Notes under the pieces: model-generated
Told to the model about the DNA's origin: nothing
Databases searched by the model: none
The model's input: the letters and a program-made list of their open reading frames with translations, nothing else
Shown here: piece by piece, positions 45,047-54,544 of the stretch
Position numbering within the stretch: position 1 is the first letter of the stretch
How the letters are laid out: every line of letters begins with the position of its first letter
Made by a program: the position numbers and the translations under genes
Origin: Paracoccus sp. MC1862
GTDB lineage: Bacteria > Pseudomonadota > Alphaproteobacteria > Rhodobacterales > Rhodobacteraceae
NCBI RefSeq assembly: GCF_016617715.1
Contig: NZ_CP067225.1
Span: 682,001 to 746,000, forward strand
Direction: 5' to 3'
Length of the DNA stretch: 64,000 nt

Positions 45047-45750
45047 TGGCCGAGACCCCGCCCGCCAGCGGCGGCCCTGTCAAGGACGCCGATCAGGATG
45101 CCATCATCCTGTGGCACGTGCCCCTGTCGCGGTCGATGCGCATCCTGTGGCTGCTGAACGAACTGGACCTGCCCTTCAGCCTGCGGGTCATGGACCTGCG
45201 CAGCAAGGACATGCGCGAGGCGGAATACGAGGCCATCCACCCTGTGGGCCGCGCCCCCGCCCTGCAGATCGACGGCAGCGTGATCCATGAATCCGGGGCG
45301 ATGGTCGAATACCTGTGCGAGACGCGGGGTCCGCATCTGGGACGTGCCCCGGGCGAGGAGGGGCGGCTCGGCTGGCTCGATTGGCTGCATTTTGCGGAAA
45401 CCATCGGCCAGCACATTGCCAATCTCACCCAGAGCCATCTGATGCTGCGCGATCCGGCAACCCGCTCGCTGACGGTGATGAAGCTGGAAACCGCGCGGCT
45501 GGCCCGCACCCTGCGGCTGGTCGAACAGACGGTCGAGGAACAGGACTGGCTGATGGCCGGGGGCTTCTCGGGCGTCGATTGCGCGGTCGGCTGGTCGGTC
45601 TGGACCGCCCGCCGCTTCGTGCCTTTGTCGCCTGCGCTGCAAGCCTATGCCGACCGCTGCGCCGAACGGCCAGCTTTCCAGCGCGCCTTGCCCAAGGACG
45701 GTGAGGTGGTGCTCTACGACCGCGACTTCTACGAGGTGTCAGATGCCTGA
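45046..45750 (+). CDS. glutathione S-transferase family protein
   Basis: A 234-residue protein with an extra N-terminal tail of about 20 residues before the thioredoxin-fold domain (LWHVPLSRSMRILWLLNELDLPF, HPVGRAPALQIDGSVIHESGAMVEYL). The helical C-terminal domain follows (WLHFAETIGQHIANL, SGVDCAVGW). ESGAMVEY corresponds to the glutathione-binding E-S motif. The ATG overlaps the Mop stop and its end overlaps the HMG-CoA lyase start by 8 bases, so it is translated with the catabolic genes. A detoxifying or repair role towards reactive acyl-CoA intermediates is a guess. Confidence 0.83.
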   Translation: MAETPPASGGPVKDADQDAIILWHVPLSRSMRILWLLNELDLPFSLRVMDLRSKDMREAEYEAIHPVGRAPALQIDGSVIHESGAMVEYLCETRGPHLGRAPGEEGRLGWLDWLHFAETIGQHIANLTQSHLMLRDPATRSLTVMKLETARLARTLRLVEQTVEEQDWLMAGGFSGVDCAVGWSVWTARRFVPLSPALQAYADRCAERPAFQRALPKDGEVVLYDRDFYEVSDA

Positions 45751-46594
45751 AACCGTCGAGATCTTCGAAATGGGCCCGCGCGACGGGCTGCAGAACGAAA
45801 AGCGCCTGATCCCCGCTGCCGACAAGATCGCGCTGGTGGATCTGCTGTCGCGCGCAGGCTTCCGCCGGATCGAGGTCACCAGCTTCGTATCCCCGAAATG
45901 GGTGCCGCAGATGGCCGACGCCGCCGAGGTTCTGGCGGGCATCACCCGTGCCCCCGGCGTCAGCTACGCGGCCCTGACCCCGAACCTCAAGGGCTACCAG
46001 GGCGCGCGGGACGCCAAAGCCTCCGAGGTGGCGGTCTTCACCAGCGCCTCGGAAGGCTTCGCCCGCGCCAACCTGAACTGCACCATCGCCGAAAGCCTCG
46101 AACGCTTCGCCCCGGTGATGGAGGCCGCGCGTGCCGACGGAATTCCGGTGCGCGGCTATGTCAGCGTCGCAACCGACTGCCCCTTCGACGGCAGGATCCC
46201 CCCGGAAAACGTAGTCCGCGTTGCCACCGCCCTGCGCGACATGGGCTGCTATGAGATCAGCCTGGCCGACACCATCGGGCAGGCCGTACCCGAGGCGATC
46301 GACGCCATGCTGGCCGCCGTGCTGGAGGAGATGCCCGCGACGATCCTGGCCGGGCATTACCACGACACGTCCGGCCGCGCGCTGGACAACATCGACGCGA
46401 GCCTCGCGCGGGGCTTGCGGGTCTTCGACGCCGCGGTCGGCGGCCTCGGCGGCTGCCCCTATGCGCCGGGCGCGGCAGGGAACGTCGCGACCGAGAAGGT
46501 GGCCGCGCATCTGGCCGGGCGCGGGTTCGACACCGGGCTGGACATGGCCGTGCTGCGGCAGGCCGCCGAGATGGCGCAGGGGATGCGCGGGTAG
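45743..46594 (+). CDS. mvaB: hydroxymethylglutaryl-CoA lyase
   Basis: The final enzyme of leucine catabolism cleaves HMG-CoA to acetyl-CoA and acetoacetate. The 283-residue TIM-barrel protein has the N-terminal GPRDGLQNE metal/substrate motif, VTSFVSPKWVPQMAD, and GHYHDTSGRALDN. The C-terminal signature GLGGCPYAPGAAGN carries the catalytic cysteine near residue 236. ATG 45743 overlaps the GST gene. Length is normal. Confidence 0.95.
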   Translation: MPETVEIFEMGPRDGLQNEKRLIPAADKIALVDLLSRAGFRRIEVTSFVSPKWVPQMADAAEVLAGITRAPGVSYAALTPNLKGYQGARDAKASEVAVFTSASEGFARANLNCTIAESLERFAPVMEAARADGIPVRGYVSVATDCPFDGRIPPENVVRVATALRDMGCYEISLADTIGQAVPEAIDAMLAAVLEEMPATILAGHYHDTSGRALDNIDASLARGLRVFDAAVGGLGGCPYAPGAAGNVATEKVAAHLAGRGFDTGLDMAVLRQAAEMAQGMRG

Positions 46595-46627
46595 GGAATA
46601 AGGCGAGCGCGGAAACGGGAGAACTGA

Positions 46628-47407
46628 ATGGAAACGATCCGCATCGAAACAGACGCGCGCGGGGTAGCGACCCTGTGGCTGGCACGTCCCGACAAGCACA
46701 ATGCCTTGTCGGCGCAGATGATCGCCGAGCTGACGCAAGCCGCAGAGCAGCTTGGCGCCGATCCTGCGGTGCGTGTGGTGGTGCTGGCCGCCGAAGGCAA
46801 AAGCTTCTGCGCGGGCGGCGATCTCGGCTGGATGCAGGACCAGATGGCCGCAGACGCCGCGACCCGGCGGCAGGGCGCGGCGGAACTGGCGCTGATGCTG
46901 AATGCGCTGAACGAATTGCCCAAGCCCCTGATCGGCCGCGTCCATGGCAACGCCTTTGGCGGCGGCATCGGCATGATGTCGGTCTGCGACGTGGCGGTGG
47001 GCGCGCGCACGGCGAAGTTCGGGCTGACGGAAACGAAGCTCGGCCTGATCCCCGCCACCATCGGCCCCTACGTTGTCGCGCGGATGGGCGAGGACAAGGC
47101 CCGCCGCGTTTTCATGTCCGGCCGCATCTTCGACGCAGCCGAGGCCGAGGCGCTGAACCTGCTCGCCTATGCCGTGGACCCCGAGGACCTTGACGCCGCC
47201 ATCGAGGACGAGGTGGCGCCCTACCTGCAGACCGCGCCCAAGGCGGTGGCCGCAGCCAAGCGCCTGACCCGTGCGCTGGGTCCCCGGATCGACCGCGGGA
47301 TCATCGACATGTCCGTGGACGCGCTGATCGCCGTGTGGGAGGACGACGAGGCCCCCCACGGCATTGAGGCCTTCTTCGCCAAACGCAAGCCGCACTGGCA
47401 GGGTTAA
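46628..47407 (+). CDS. liuC: methylglutaconyl-CoA hydratase-like enoyl-CoA hydratase
   Basis: A 259-residue crotonase-family enzyme. Motifs: ARPDKHNALSAQMIAEL, the oxyanion hole KSFCAGGDLGWMQDQM, and HGNAFGGGIGMMSVCDVAVG with the second oxyanion glycine; LGLIPATIGPYV follows. The arrangement and its place between HMG-CoA lyase and carboxylase genes fit hydration of 3-methylglutaconyl-CoA to HMG-CoA. It is preceded by GGGAGAACTG and follows the lyase by 33 bases. The stop overlaps the convergent DUF599 gene by 4 bases. Confidence 0.9.
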   Translation: METIRIETDARGVATLWLARPDKHNALSAQMIAELTQAAEQLGADPAVRVVVLAAEGKSFCAGGDLGWMQDQMAADAATRRQGAAELALMLNALNELPKPLIGRVHGNAFGGGIGMMSVCDVAVGARTAKFGLTETKLGLIPATIGPYVVARMGEDKARRVFMSGRIFDAAEAEALNLLAYAVDPEDLDAAIEDEVAPYLQTAPKAVAAAKRLTRALGPRIDRGIIDMSVDALIAVWEDDEAPHGIEAFFAKRKPHWQG

Positions 47408-48105
47408 TCCCGCCGCCCCAGGTCCGCGACGATCGCCCGGCGCGACCCCGAAGCGAACTCGCGCCGCAGCGTGATGCTGGTCACCACCACGGTGCCCAGC
47501 ATCAGTCCCCATGCGCCCGCAAGCCAGCCGATCGCGCCGAGGGCGAAATAGACCGCACGCAGCCCGATGTTGAAGTTGCGGGCGGCCTGGATGTTGACCT
47601 GCGCGGCGGCCATGGCGCGCGGCTCGGCTTCCGGCAGGTCGGGGTCGTTCGGAACTGCGGCCATCATGATCGCGCAATAGCCGAACAGCCGGTGCGCCCA
47701 GACGAACTTGAGGAATGCGTTCGCCACGAACAGCAGCACCAGCAGGATCTTGAGCCGCCACAGCATCTCGGGGATCTCGCCCGCGTCCAGGTCGCGGGCG
47801 ATCCCGGCCAAGGGATCGGTGTTGCCGATCAGCGCCAGCCCGCCCCCGATGGCGATCATGCAGGCCGAGGCGAAGAAGGACGTGCCTTCGCGCAGGCTTG
47901 TCAGGATGTTCCCGTCGAAGATGCGCGAATCGCGCGCGACCAGTTGGCGCATCCAGTCGCGGCGATAGGTCGTCATCAGGACCGAGACGGAAGGCAGCCG
48001 CGCGGGCGGATGCTCGATCACCCGCGCCGCGCCGAACCAGGCGGCGGCCAGCAGCGCCAGCGCCAGAAGGTCGAGGCGCGTCAGGGTCAGGGGCAGGTGG
48101 GTCAC
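47404..48105 (-). CDS. DUF599-family membrane protein
   Basis: A 233-residue protein with four or so hydrophobic segments: LTRLDLLALALLAAAWFGA near the start, ASACMIAIGGGLALIG, ILLVLLFVANAFLKFVWAHRLFGY (in pieces), and VYFALGAIGWLAGAWGLMLG. Conserved soluble segments MTTYRRDWMRQLVARDSRIFDGNILTSL and NIQAARNFNIGLR match DUF599 proteins. No function is known for the family. It is convergent with liuC, ending in a 4-base overlap. Confidence 0.82.
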   Translation of the reverse strand: MTHLPLTLTRLDLLALALLAAAWFGAARVIEHPPARLPSVSVLMTTYRRDWMRQLVARDSRIFDGNILTSLREGTSFFASACMIAIGGGLALIGNTDPLAGIARDLDAGEIPEMLWRLKILLVLLFVANAFLKFVWAHRLFGYCAIMMAAVPNDPDLPEAEPRAMAAAQVNIQAARNFNIGLRAVYFALGAIGWLAGAWGLMLGTVVVTSITLRREFASGSRRAIVADLGRRD

Positions 48106-48208
48106 GGGTGTCCCTCGGGTCGGTCGGAGAGACGATAGGCCCGGCCTGCGGCGGTTGCCAGCGCGTCGGTCGGTGACTATCTCGGAAAGAAGAACAGGGA
48201 GGAACAGG

Positions 48209-48382
48209 ATGGCCGCTCCTCACGCGATCCATGGGGATTTTCCCGCTGACGCCGACCGCATCGACCCCTCGAAGATGACGGGCAGCGGTTTCGCTTGGCT
48301 GCCCGACGATGCGGAAACCGGCTCTTGCAAGCCCCGCGCCATGCTCAGGGACGAGGCCGCCTGCCTCGTCGCAGGAGGCTGA
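48209..48382 (+). CDS. 57-residue hypothetical protein upstream of glcD
   Basis: A short frame with a strong ribosome site (GGGAGGAACAGG directly before ATG 48209). The product is acidic to neutral with single cysteines and a C-terminal CLVAGG; I recognise no family. Its stop lies three bases before the glcD start, and its last codons contain the glcD ribosome site AGGAGG (48373-48378). Translation of this frame could therefore couple to glcD. It may be a real small gene or a leader peptide. Confidence 0.5.
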   Translation: MAAPHAIHGDFPADADRIDPSKMTGSGFAWLPDDAETGSCKPRAMLRDEAACLVAGG

Positions 48383-48385
48383 ATC

Positions 48386-49834
48386 ATGCGAATGCCCATC
48401 CCCGACGCTGGCGTGATCGCCCGCCGCGAGTCGATCGTCGCGCGGTTGCGCGCGGTCATCGGCGCGGGTGACGTCATCGACGATCCGGTTGAGGCGCGCG
48501 CCTATGAGTGCGATGCGCTGTCAGCCTACCGCTGCCCACCGCTGGCCGTGGCCCTGCCCACAACGACCGAGGAGGTCGCCGCCATCCTGCGAGTCTGCCA
48601 CGAGGAACGTGTGCCCGTCGTCCCCCGCGGCGCGGGCACCAGCCTTGCGGGCGGGTCCATGCCCACGGCTGACGCGGTGGTGCTTGGCCTCGCCCGCATG
48701 AACGCCGTGCTTGAGGTCGATTACGGCGACCGCGTGATCCGGGTGCAGGCGGGACGGACGAACCTGTCTGTGTCCACCTTTGTGGACGAAGCCGGGTTCT
48801 TCTACGCGCCCGACCCCTCCAGCCAGTTGGCCTGCGCAATCGGCGGCAACATCGGCATGAACTCGGGCGGGGCACATTGCCTGAAATACGGGGTCACGAC
48901 CAACAACCTGCTGGGCGTGACGATGGTGCTGATGGACGGCAGCATCGTGGAACTGGGCGGGCCGATGGGCGAGGGACCGGGCCTCGACCTGCTGGGCGTC
49001 GTCTGCGGGGCCGAGGGCCAGCTTGGCGTCGTGACCGAGGCCACGCTGCGCATCCTGCCCAAGCCCGCCGGTGCCCGCCCCGTGCTGATCGGTTTCGACA
49101 GTTCGGAAACCGCCGGCGCCTGCGTTGCTGCGATCATCCGCGCGGGCGTCCTGCCCGTCGCCATCGAGTTCATGGACCGCCCCTGCATCGTGGCCACGGA
49201 AAACTTTGCCCGCCCCGGCTATCCCGACTGCGAGGCCCTGCTGATCGTCGAGGTCGAGGGCACGCCCTCAGAAATTGACGAGCAGTTGACCCTGATCCGC
49301 GCCATCGCCGAGGCGTTCTCGCCCGTCGAGTTTCGCGAAAGCAAGTCCGAGGACGAATCCCGCCGCATCTGGCTGGGCCGCAAGTCGGCCTTTGGCGCGA
49401 TGGGGCAGATGGGCGACTACATGTGCCTTGACGGGACGATCCCCGTCTCGGCCCTGCCCAGGGTGCTGCGCGGCATCGCCGAGATGTCCGAGGCCGCGGG
49501 CCTGCCCGTCGCCAACGTCTTCCATGCAGGCGACGGCAACATGCACCCGCTCATCATCTTCGACGCCAACCGCCCCGGTGACTTGGAACGCGTCGAGGCG
49601 CTTGGCGCCGACATCCTGCGCCTCTGCGTCGAGGTCGGCGGCTGCCTGACCGGCGAGCATGGCGTGGGCGTGGAAAAGCGCGACCTGATGACTGCGCAGT
49701 TCACCGATGCCGACATGGAGGCGCAGATGCGCGTCAAGGACGTCTTCGACCCCCAGTGGCTGCTGAACGCGGCCAAGGTCTTCCCGCTGGAAGTTTCCGA
49801 AACCCGCCGGGAGGCCCGCCGCAATGCGGCCTGA
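48386..49834 (+). CDS. glcD: glycolate oxidase, FAD-binding subunit GlcD
   Basis: The catalytic FAD subunit of the membrane-associated glycolate oxidase, oxidising glycolate to glyoxylate. The 482-residue protein is of the FAD-linked oxidase type 4 (VAO) fold. FAD-binding segments are VPRGAGTSLAGGSMPT and GGNIGMNSGGAHCLKYGVTTNNL (in pieces); the C-terminal cap has HAGDGNMHPLI and the metal/substrate-linked LTGEHGVGVEKRDLM. AGGAGG lies seven bases before ATG 48386. It overlaps glcE by 11 bases, forming glcDEF. Confidence 0.95.
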   Translation: MRMPIPDAGVIARRESIVARLRAVIGAGDVIDDPVEARAYECDALSAYRCPPLAVALPTTTEEVAAILRVCHEERVPVVPRGAGTSLAGGSMPTADAVVLGLARMNAVLEVDYGDRVIRVQAGRTNLSVSTFVDEAGFFYAPDPSSQLACAIGGNIGMNSGGAHCLKYGVTTNNLLGVTMVLMDGSIVELGGPMGEGPGLDLLGVVCGAEGQLGVVTEATLRILPKPAGARPVLIGFDSSETAGACVAAIIRAGVLPVAIEFMDRPCIVATENFARPGYPDCEALLIVEVEGTPSEIDEQLTLIRAIAEAFSPVEFRESKSEDESRRIWLGRKSAFGAMGQMGDYMCLDGTIPVSALPRVLRGIAEMSEAAGLPVANVFHAGDGNMHPLIIFDANRPGDLERVEALGADILRLCVEVGGCLTGEHGVGVEKRDLMTAQFTDADMEAQMRVKDVFDPQWLLNAAKVFPLEVSETRREARRNAA

Positions 49835-50897
49835 AACCGAAGCCGAACTGGCCGCGCTGATCCGCGCAGGCCGTGGCCCGCTGTCAATCATCGGTGGCGG
49901 CACCCGCCTGCTGCCGGGCGAGGGGCAGGGGACGCGGCTTCCGACCGCCGCGCTGACCGGCGTGACGCTTTATGAACCAGCCGCCCTGACGCTGGTTGCC
50001 CGCGCCGGAACTCCCTTGGCGGAGATCGAGGCGCTGCTGGCCTCGGAACGTCAGCGCCTCGCCTTCGAGCCACCGCCCGCGCCGGGCTCAACCATCGGCG
50101 GCGTCATTGCGGCGAACGCCAGCGGTCCGCGCCGCGTCAAGGACGGGGCCGCCCGTGACAGCCTGCTGGGCGTCCGCTTCGTGGACGGCGGCGGAAAGAT
50201 CGTCAGCAACGGCGGCCGGGTCATGAAGAACGTCACGGGCTACGACCTCGTCAAGCTGATGGCCGGCAGCCGCGGCACCCTTGGCGTTCTCACCGAGGTC
50301 AGCCTCAAGATCCAACCGATCCCGCCCTTCAGCCTCACGCTCGCGCTACCTGAACTAGACGCCGCTGCGGCTGTCCCCGCCCTCACTGCCGCGCTGACCG
50401 GCCCCTGGGACGTGACCGGCGCCGCCTGGCTGCCCGACCTGGGCGCACTGGTCCGCATCGAGGGCTTGGAAGGCTCGGTCGAACTTCGCGCCGAGACCCT
50501 CACCGCCCGCCTGTCCGCCTTTGGAGAGGTCCAGTCCCTCAAGGATGACCCTTGGCTTCTTCTTCGTGGAAATATCCCGGGGTCCGGGGCAGCGCCCCGG
50601 TCCGGCAGCGCCATCTGGCGCATCGCGTGCCGCCCCTCACAGACCGCCGCGATCCTGACCATGAACCCTGATGCGACCCCGCTGGCGCTTGACTGGGGCG
50701 CCTCGCTGATCTTCTTCTCACTTGCGCCCAATGCTCGTCCCGCATTGCCGCAAGGCGCCCGCGCCCTCTGCCTGCAAGGCACGCACCGCGGCCCGCTGCC
50801 CCCTCCCGATCCCGTCACCCGGAGGCTCGAGGACGGGTTGCGCGAACGCTTCGACCCGCGCGGGATATTCGCCGCACCCGAACTGACGGTGGCCTGA
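49824..50897 (+). CDS. glcE: glycolate oxidase, FAD-binding subunit GlcE
   Basis: The second FAD-domain subunit of glycolate oxidase, 357 residues. The FAD-domain start is IIGGGTRLLPGEG, with PPAPGSTIGGVIAANASGPRR and RVMKNVTGYDLVKLMAGSRGTLG typical for GlcE. Residues 245-262 (LLLRGNIPGSGAAPRSGS) are encoded by a copy of the dispersed palindromic repeat, read in frame without stops. This lies in the variable region before the short C-terminal cap. glcF follows by one base. Apart from the insertion, length and order are as expected. Confidence 0.93.
   Translation: MRPETEAELAALIRAGRGPLSIIGGGTRLLPGEGQGTRLPTAALTGVTLYEPAALTLVARAGTPLAEIEALLASERQRLAFEPPPAPGSTIGGVIAANASGPRRVKDGAARDSLLGVRFVDGGGKIVSNGGRVMKNVTGYDLVKLMAGSRGTLGVLTEVSLKIQPIPPFSLTLALPELDAAAAVPALTAALTGPWDVTGAAWLPDLGALVRIEGLEGSVELRAETLTARLSAFGEVQSLKDDPWLLLRGNIPGSGAAPRSGSAIWRIACRPSQTAAILTMNPDATPLALDWGASLIFFSLAPNARPALPQGARALCLQGTHRGPLPPPDPVTRRLEDGLRERFDPRGIFAAPELTVA
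50552..50605 (+). repeat. dispersed palindromic repeat, copy C, inside glcE
   Basis: TTCTTCTTCGTGGAAATATCCCGGGG and hairpin CCGGGGC-AGC-GCCCCGG (50584-50600) match copy A in the rnj-trmB gap. This copy lies entirely within the glcE reading frame and is translated. It resembles the way Rickettsia palindromic elements enter genes. Confidence 0.65.
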
Positions 50898-50898
50898 G

Positions 50899-52199
<1,301 letters not shown>

Positions 52200-52203
<4 letters not shown>

Positions 52204-52649
52204 CCATCCTGCCGCTGCTGGGCACGTTGGAAACCGCGCTCTACGCCGACGACCTTGATGCCGCCCGGATGTTCTGGACAGAGATCATGGGACTGGAGGA
52301 AATCGTCAGCGTCCCCGACCGCCATGTCTTCTTTCGCACGGCCGACCAGCCGCGCCCGCAGGTGCTGCTGGTCTTCAACCCCGATGCAACCGAGGTGCCG
52401 CCCAAGCCCGACGCCGACCAGCCTGTGCCCCCGCATGGCGCACGTGGCCCGGGCCACGCCTGCCTTGCCGTCGCACCCGAGGCGCTGGACCGCTGGCGGG
52501 CGCATCTGGAAAACCACGGCATCGGGATCGAGGCGGACTTCCTGTGGCCGAACGGCCGCCGCTCGATCTATTTCCGCGACCCGGCGGGCAATTCCATCGA
52601 GCTTGCGGACCCCGCGATCTGGGCCCCGAAGGGCGTGCCTTCGACCTGA
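52200..52649 (+). CDS. VOC-superfamily (glyoxalase-like) protein
   Basis: A 149-residue glyoxalase/bleomycin-resistance-type protein: TALYADDLDAARMFWTEIMGL, GPGHACLAVAPEALDRWRAHL, and DPAGNSIELADP. Paired beta-alpha-beta-beta-beta units would bind a metal; candidates are the His in GPGHACLAV and the Glu in NSIELAD. It overlaps glcF by 4 bases. A role in glycolate or glyoxylate metabolism is only suggested by position. It ends upstream of hsp20. Confidence 0.82.
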
Positions 52650-52656
52650 CTCACCC

Positions 52657-52685
52657 CTTGACAGGGGCGGGGCCGCTTCCCAGAT
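52657..52685 (+). promoter_or_regulatory. candidate heat-shock (RpoH-type) promoter of hsp20
   Basis: CTTGACA (52657-52663) and CCCAGAT (52679-52685) are separated by 15 bases, 94 bases upstream of the hsp20 start. This resembles the sigma-32 consensus CTTGAAA...CCCAT-T. It is read by eye only. Confidence 0.45.
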
Positions 52686-52778
52686 TCATTGCAGCCGGAT
52701 GGCCAGATGGCGCCGGCGAACCGCCTGCCCGGTTTCCGGGGGGCATGACTGTTCACATCGCTGAAAAGGATGCGACCC

Positions 52779-53252
52779 ATGCGTAGCACTATGGACCTGA
52801 CCCCGCTATATCGTGCGTCGATTGGCTTCGACCGCATTGCCGACCTGATGGATCGCGCGCTTGCCGCCGACATCACCACGCCCACCTATCCTCCCTACAA
52901 CATCGAGAAGACCGGCGAGAATGCTTATCGCATCTCGATCGCCGTCGCAGGCTTTGCCGCCGACGACCTGTCGGTCGAGATGAAGGAGGGTGCCGTCATC
53001 GTTTCCGCCCGCAAGGCCGAGGAAGACGAGGGCAAGACCTTCCTGCACCGCGGTATCGCGACCCGCGCCTTTGAACGCAAGTTCGCGCTGGCCGACCATG
53101 TCCGCGTGACGGGCGCGAGCCACGTTGACGGGATGCTGCACATCGACCTGGTGCGCGAGGTGCCCGAGGCGCTGAAGCCGCGCAGGATCGAGATCTCGAA
53201 ATCGGCCGGCACGACGCTGGAAGCCGAAGAGGTCAAGAAGCTGGACGCCTGA
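52779..53252 (+). CDS. small heat-shock protein, Hsp20/alpha-crystallin family
   Basis: A 157-residue ATP-independent holdase. The start DLTPLYRASIGFDRIADLMD resembles IbpA-type proteins; the alpha-crystallin domain spans about 37-135 with PPYNIEKTGENAYRISIAVAGF and LHRGIATRAFERKFALADHV. A C-terminal tail follows, in which the I-x-I/V anchor may be RIEIS. ATG 52779 is chosen with AAAAGGA ten bases upstream; ATG 52770 overlaps that site. A heat-shock-like promoter and a strong terminator frame it as a single-gene unit. Confidence 0.92.
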   Translation: MRSTMDLTPLYRASIGFDRIADLMDRALAADITTPTYPPYNIEKTGENAYRISIAVAGFAADDLSVEMKEGAVIVSARKAEEDEGKTFLHRGIATRAFERKFALADHVRVTGASHVDGMLHIDLVREVPEALKPRRIEISKSAGTTLEAEEVKKLDA

Positions 53253-53274
53253 CCTGTTCGGGCGAGGCATCGGG

Positions 53275-53306
53275 GGCGCTGCGGGGAGACCCGCGCGCCC
53301 TTTTTC
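53275..53306 (+). terminator. rho-independent terminator of hsp20
   Basis: GGGCGC-T-GCGGG (53275-53286) pairs with CCCGC-GCGCCC (53291-53301) around GAGA with one bulged T, followed by TTTTT. It ends hsp20, 22 bases after its stop, just before the convergent thioesterase gene. Confidence 0.85.
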
Positions 53307-53309
53307 GTT

Positions 53310-53786
53310 TCAGTCGCGCCGCAATCCTACCTGGCGCCCGACCTGCCGGGGTAGCGGCAGGTCCGCATGGGCCGCGACCGCTTCCGCGATCCGCGCCAGC
53401 ACCTCGGGCGTGAAGGGCGCGACGCGGCGGCTGTTCAGATCGACATGCAGGACCAGGTTCTCGCTGATGGCGGCGGGCGCGTCTTCCCCGACGCGCCGCA
53501 TCGTCTGGACGTAATGCAACCGCTTCGAGTCGTGCTCGATCAGCCGCGTTTCTACCACCACCCTGTCGCCCGCATGGAGTTCGCGCATGTAATGCACCTG
53601 CGCCTGCGCGGTGAAGACCGAGGCGCCGGTTTTCGCCGCAACCTCGGGCCCAAGCCCCAGCGGCACCAGCGCCCCGTCCACCGCGCGGTCGAACAACAGG
53701 TGGTAATAGGCCATGTTCAGATGACCGTTGTAGTCGGTCCAGTCCTGCTCGACCTGCATCGGCGGGCTGGTGAAGGGGGTGGTCAA
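53310..53786 (-). CDS. acyl-CoA thioesterase, 4HBT superfamily
   Basis: A 158-residue hotdog-fold protein. DYNGHLNMAYYHLLFDRAVD carries the catalytic/structural D-x-N-G-H pattern of 4-hydroxybenzoyl-CoA thioesterase relatives. VHYMRELHAGDRVVVETRLIE and HVDLNSRRVAPFTPEVL complete the domain. I choose TTG 53786, since GGAGG lies six bases upstream and the conserved part follows soon after; no ATG is suitably placed. The substrate is unknown; similar domains act on betainyl- or hydroxyacyl-CoA. Confidence 0.78.
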   Translation of the reverse strand: MTTPFTSPPMQVEQDWTDYNGHLNMAYYHLLFDRAVDGALVPLGLGPEVAAKTGASVFTAQAQVHYMRELHAGDRVVVETRLIEHDSKRLHYVQTMRRVGEDAPAAISENLVLHVDLNSRRVAPFTPEVLARIAEAVAAHADLPLPRQVGRQVGLRRD

Positions 53787-53943
53787 TCTGTCCTCCGTCC
53801 TTGTGGAGTGCCCGCAGGATGCGCGGTTTTCACGCACCGATCTGTCCGGCACGCAACCTCCGCATCCGCGATATCGCCCTGCCGCTGCGCAGCCTGCGTG
53901 ATTTCCACGCATCGATCAGCCAGAGCGTCGGATCGCGGCGCAT

Positions 53944-54543
53944 TCACAACCGTCTGCGCGCCCGCAGAGCCGCGCTGATGGTGCCGTCGTCAAGATAGTC
54001 CAGTTCGCCCCCGATTGGGACGCCTTGCGCGAGGCCAGTGACGGTGACATTCGTCCCCTCCAGAGCCTCGGCGATGTAATGGGCGGTGGTCTGGCCCTCG
54101 ACCGTGGCGTTGAGCGCAAGGATCACCTCGGAGATGCCCTCCTCGCCCACCCGCCCGATCAGGCGCGGAATGCCAAGCTGGTCCGGCCCGACCTCGTCCA
54201 GTGCGGATAGTGTCCCGCCGAGGACGTGATAGCGGCCCCGGAAGGCCCGGCCGCGTTCCAGCGCCCAAAGGTCGGCGACATCCTCGACCACGCAAAGCTC
54301 GCCGTTCCCACGCTTGGGGTCGGCGCAGATGGGGCAGAGGTCGGATTCGCCGATGTTGCCGCAGCGGGTGCATTCGCGGGACCGTTCCGCCACGGTCGCC
54401 ATCAGTTGCGCCAGTTGCGCCATCTGGCCGGTGCGGCGGCGGATCAGCGCCAGCACGACGCGGCGGGCGGATCTCGGCCCAAGGCCGGGAAGCCGCGCGA
54501 TCTGGGCGATCAGCGCCTGGATGTCGTCGCTGCCCTCGGCCAC
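53944..54543 (-). CDS. recR: recombination protein RecR
   Basis: RecR works with RecO and RecF in loading RecA on gapped DNA. The 199-residue protein has an N-terminal helix-hairpin-helix ([15 protein letters not shown]), a zinc finger with C58, C61, C70 and C73 ([16 protein letters not shown]), and a Toprim domain ([13 protein letters not shown] to about residue 175). It is last in the dnaX-ybaB-recR operon, one base after ybaB. This gene order is widely conserved. Confidence 0.96.
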   Translation of the reverse strand: MAEGSDDIQALIAQIARLPGLGPRSARRVVLALIRRRTGQMAQLAQLMATVAERSRECTRCGNIGESDLCPICADPKRGNGELCVVEDVADLWALERGRAFRGRYHVLGGTLSALDEVGPDQLGIPRLIGRVGEEGISEVILALNATVEGQTTAHYIAEALEGTNVTVTGLAQGVPIGGELDYLDDGTISAALRARRRL

Positions 54544-54544
54544 G

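Noticed and set aside
45425..48232. Long minus-strand frame of more than 900 codons across HMG-CoA lyase and liuC
   Set aside because: It mirrors well-supported plus-strand genes and has no recognisable motif.
53787..53943. Short frame between the thioesterase and recR
   Set aside because: It has no ribosome site and a basic, repetitive composition; two similar TTTCACGCA/TTCCACGCA stretches suggest simple duplication rather than a gene.
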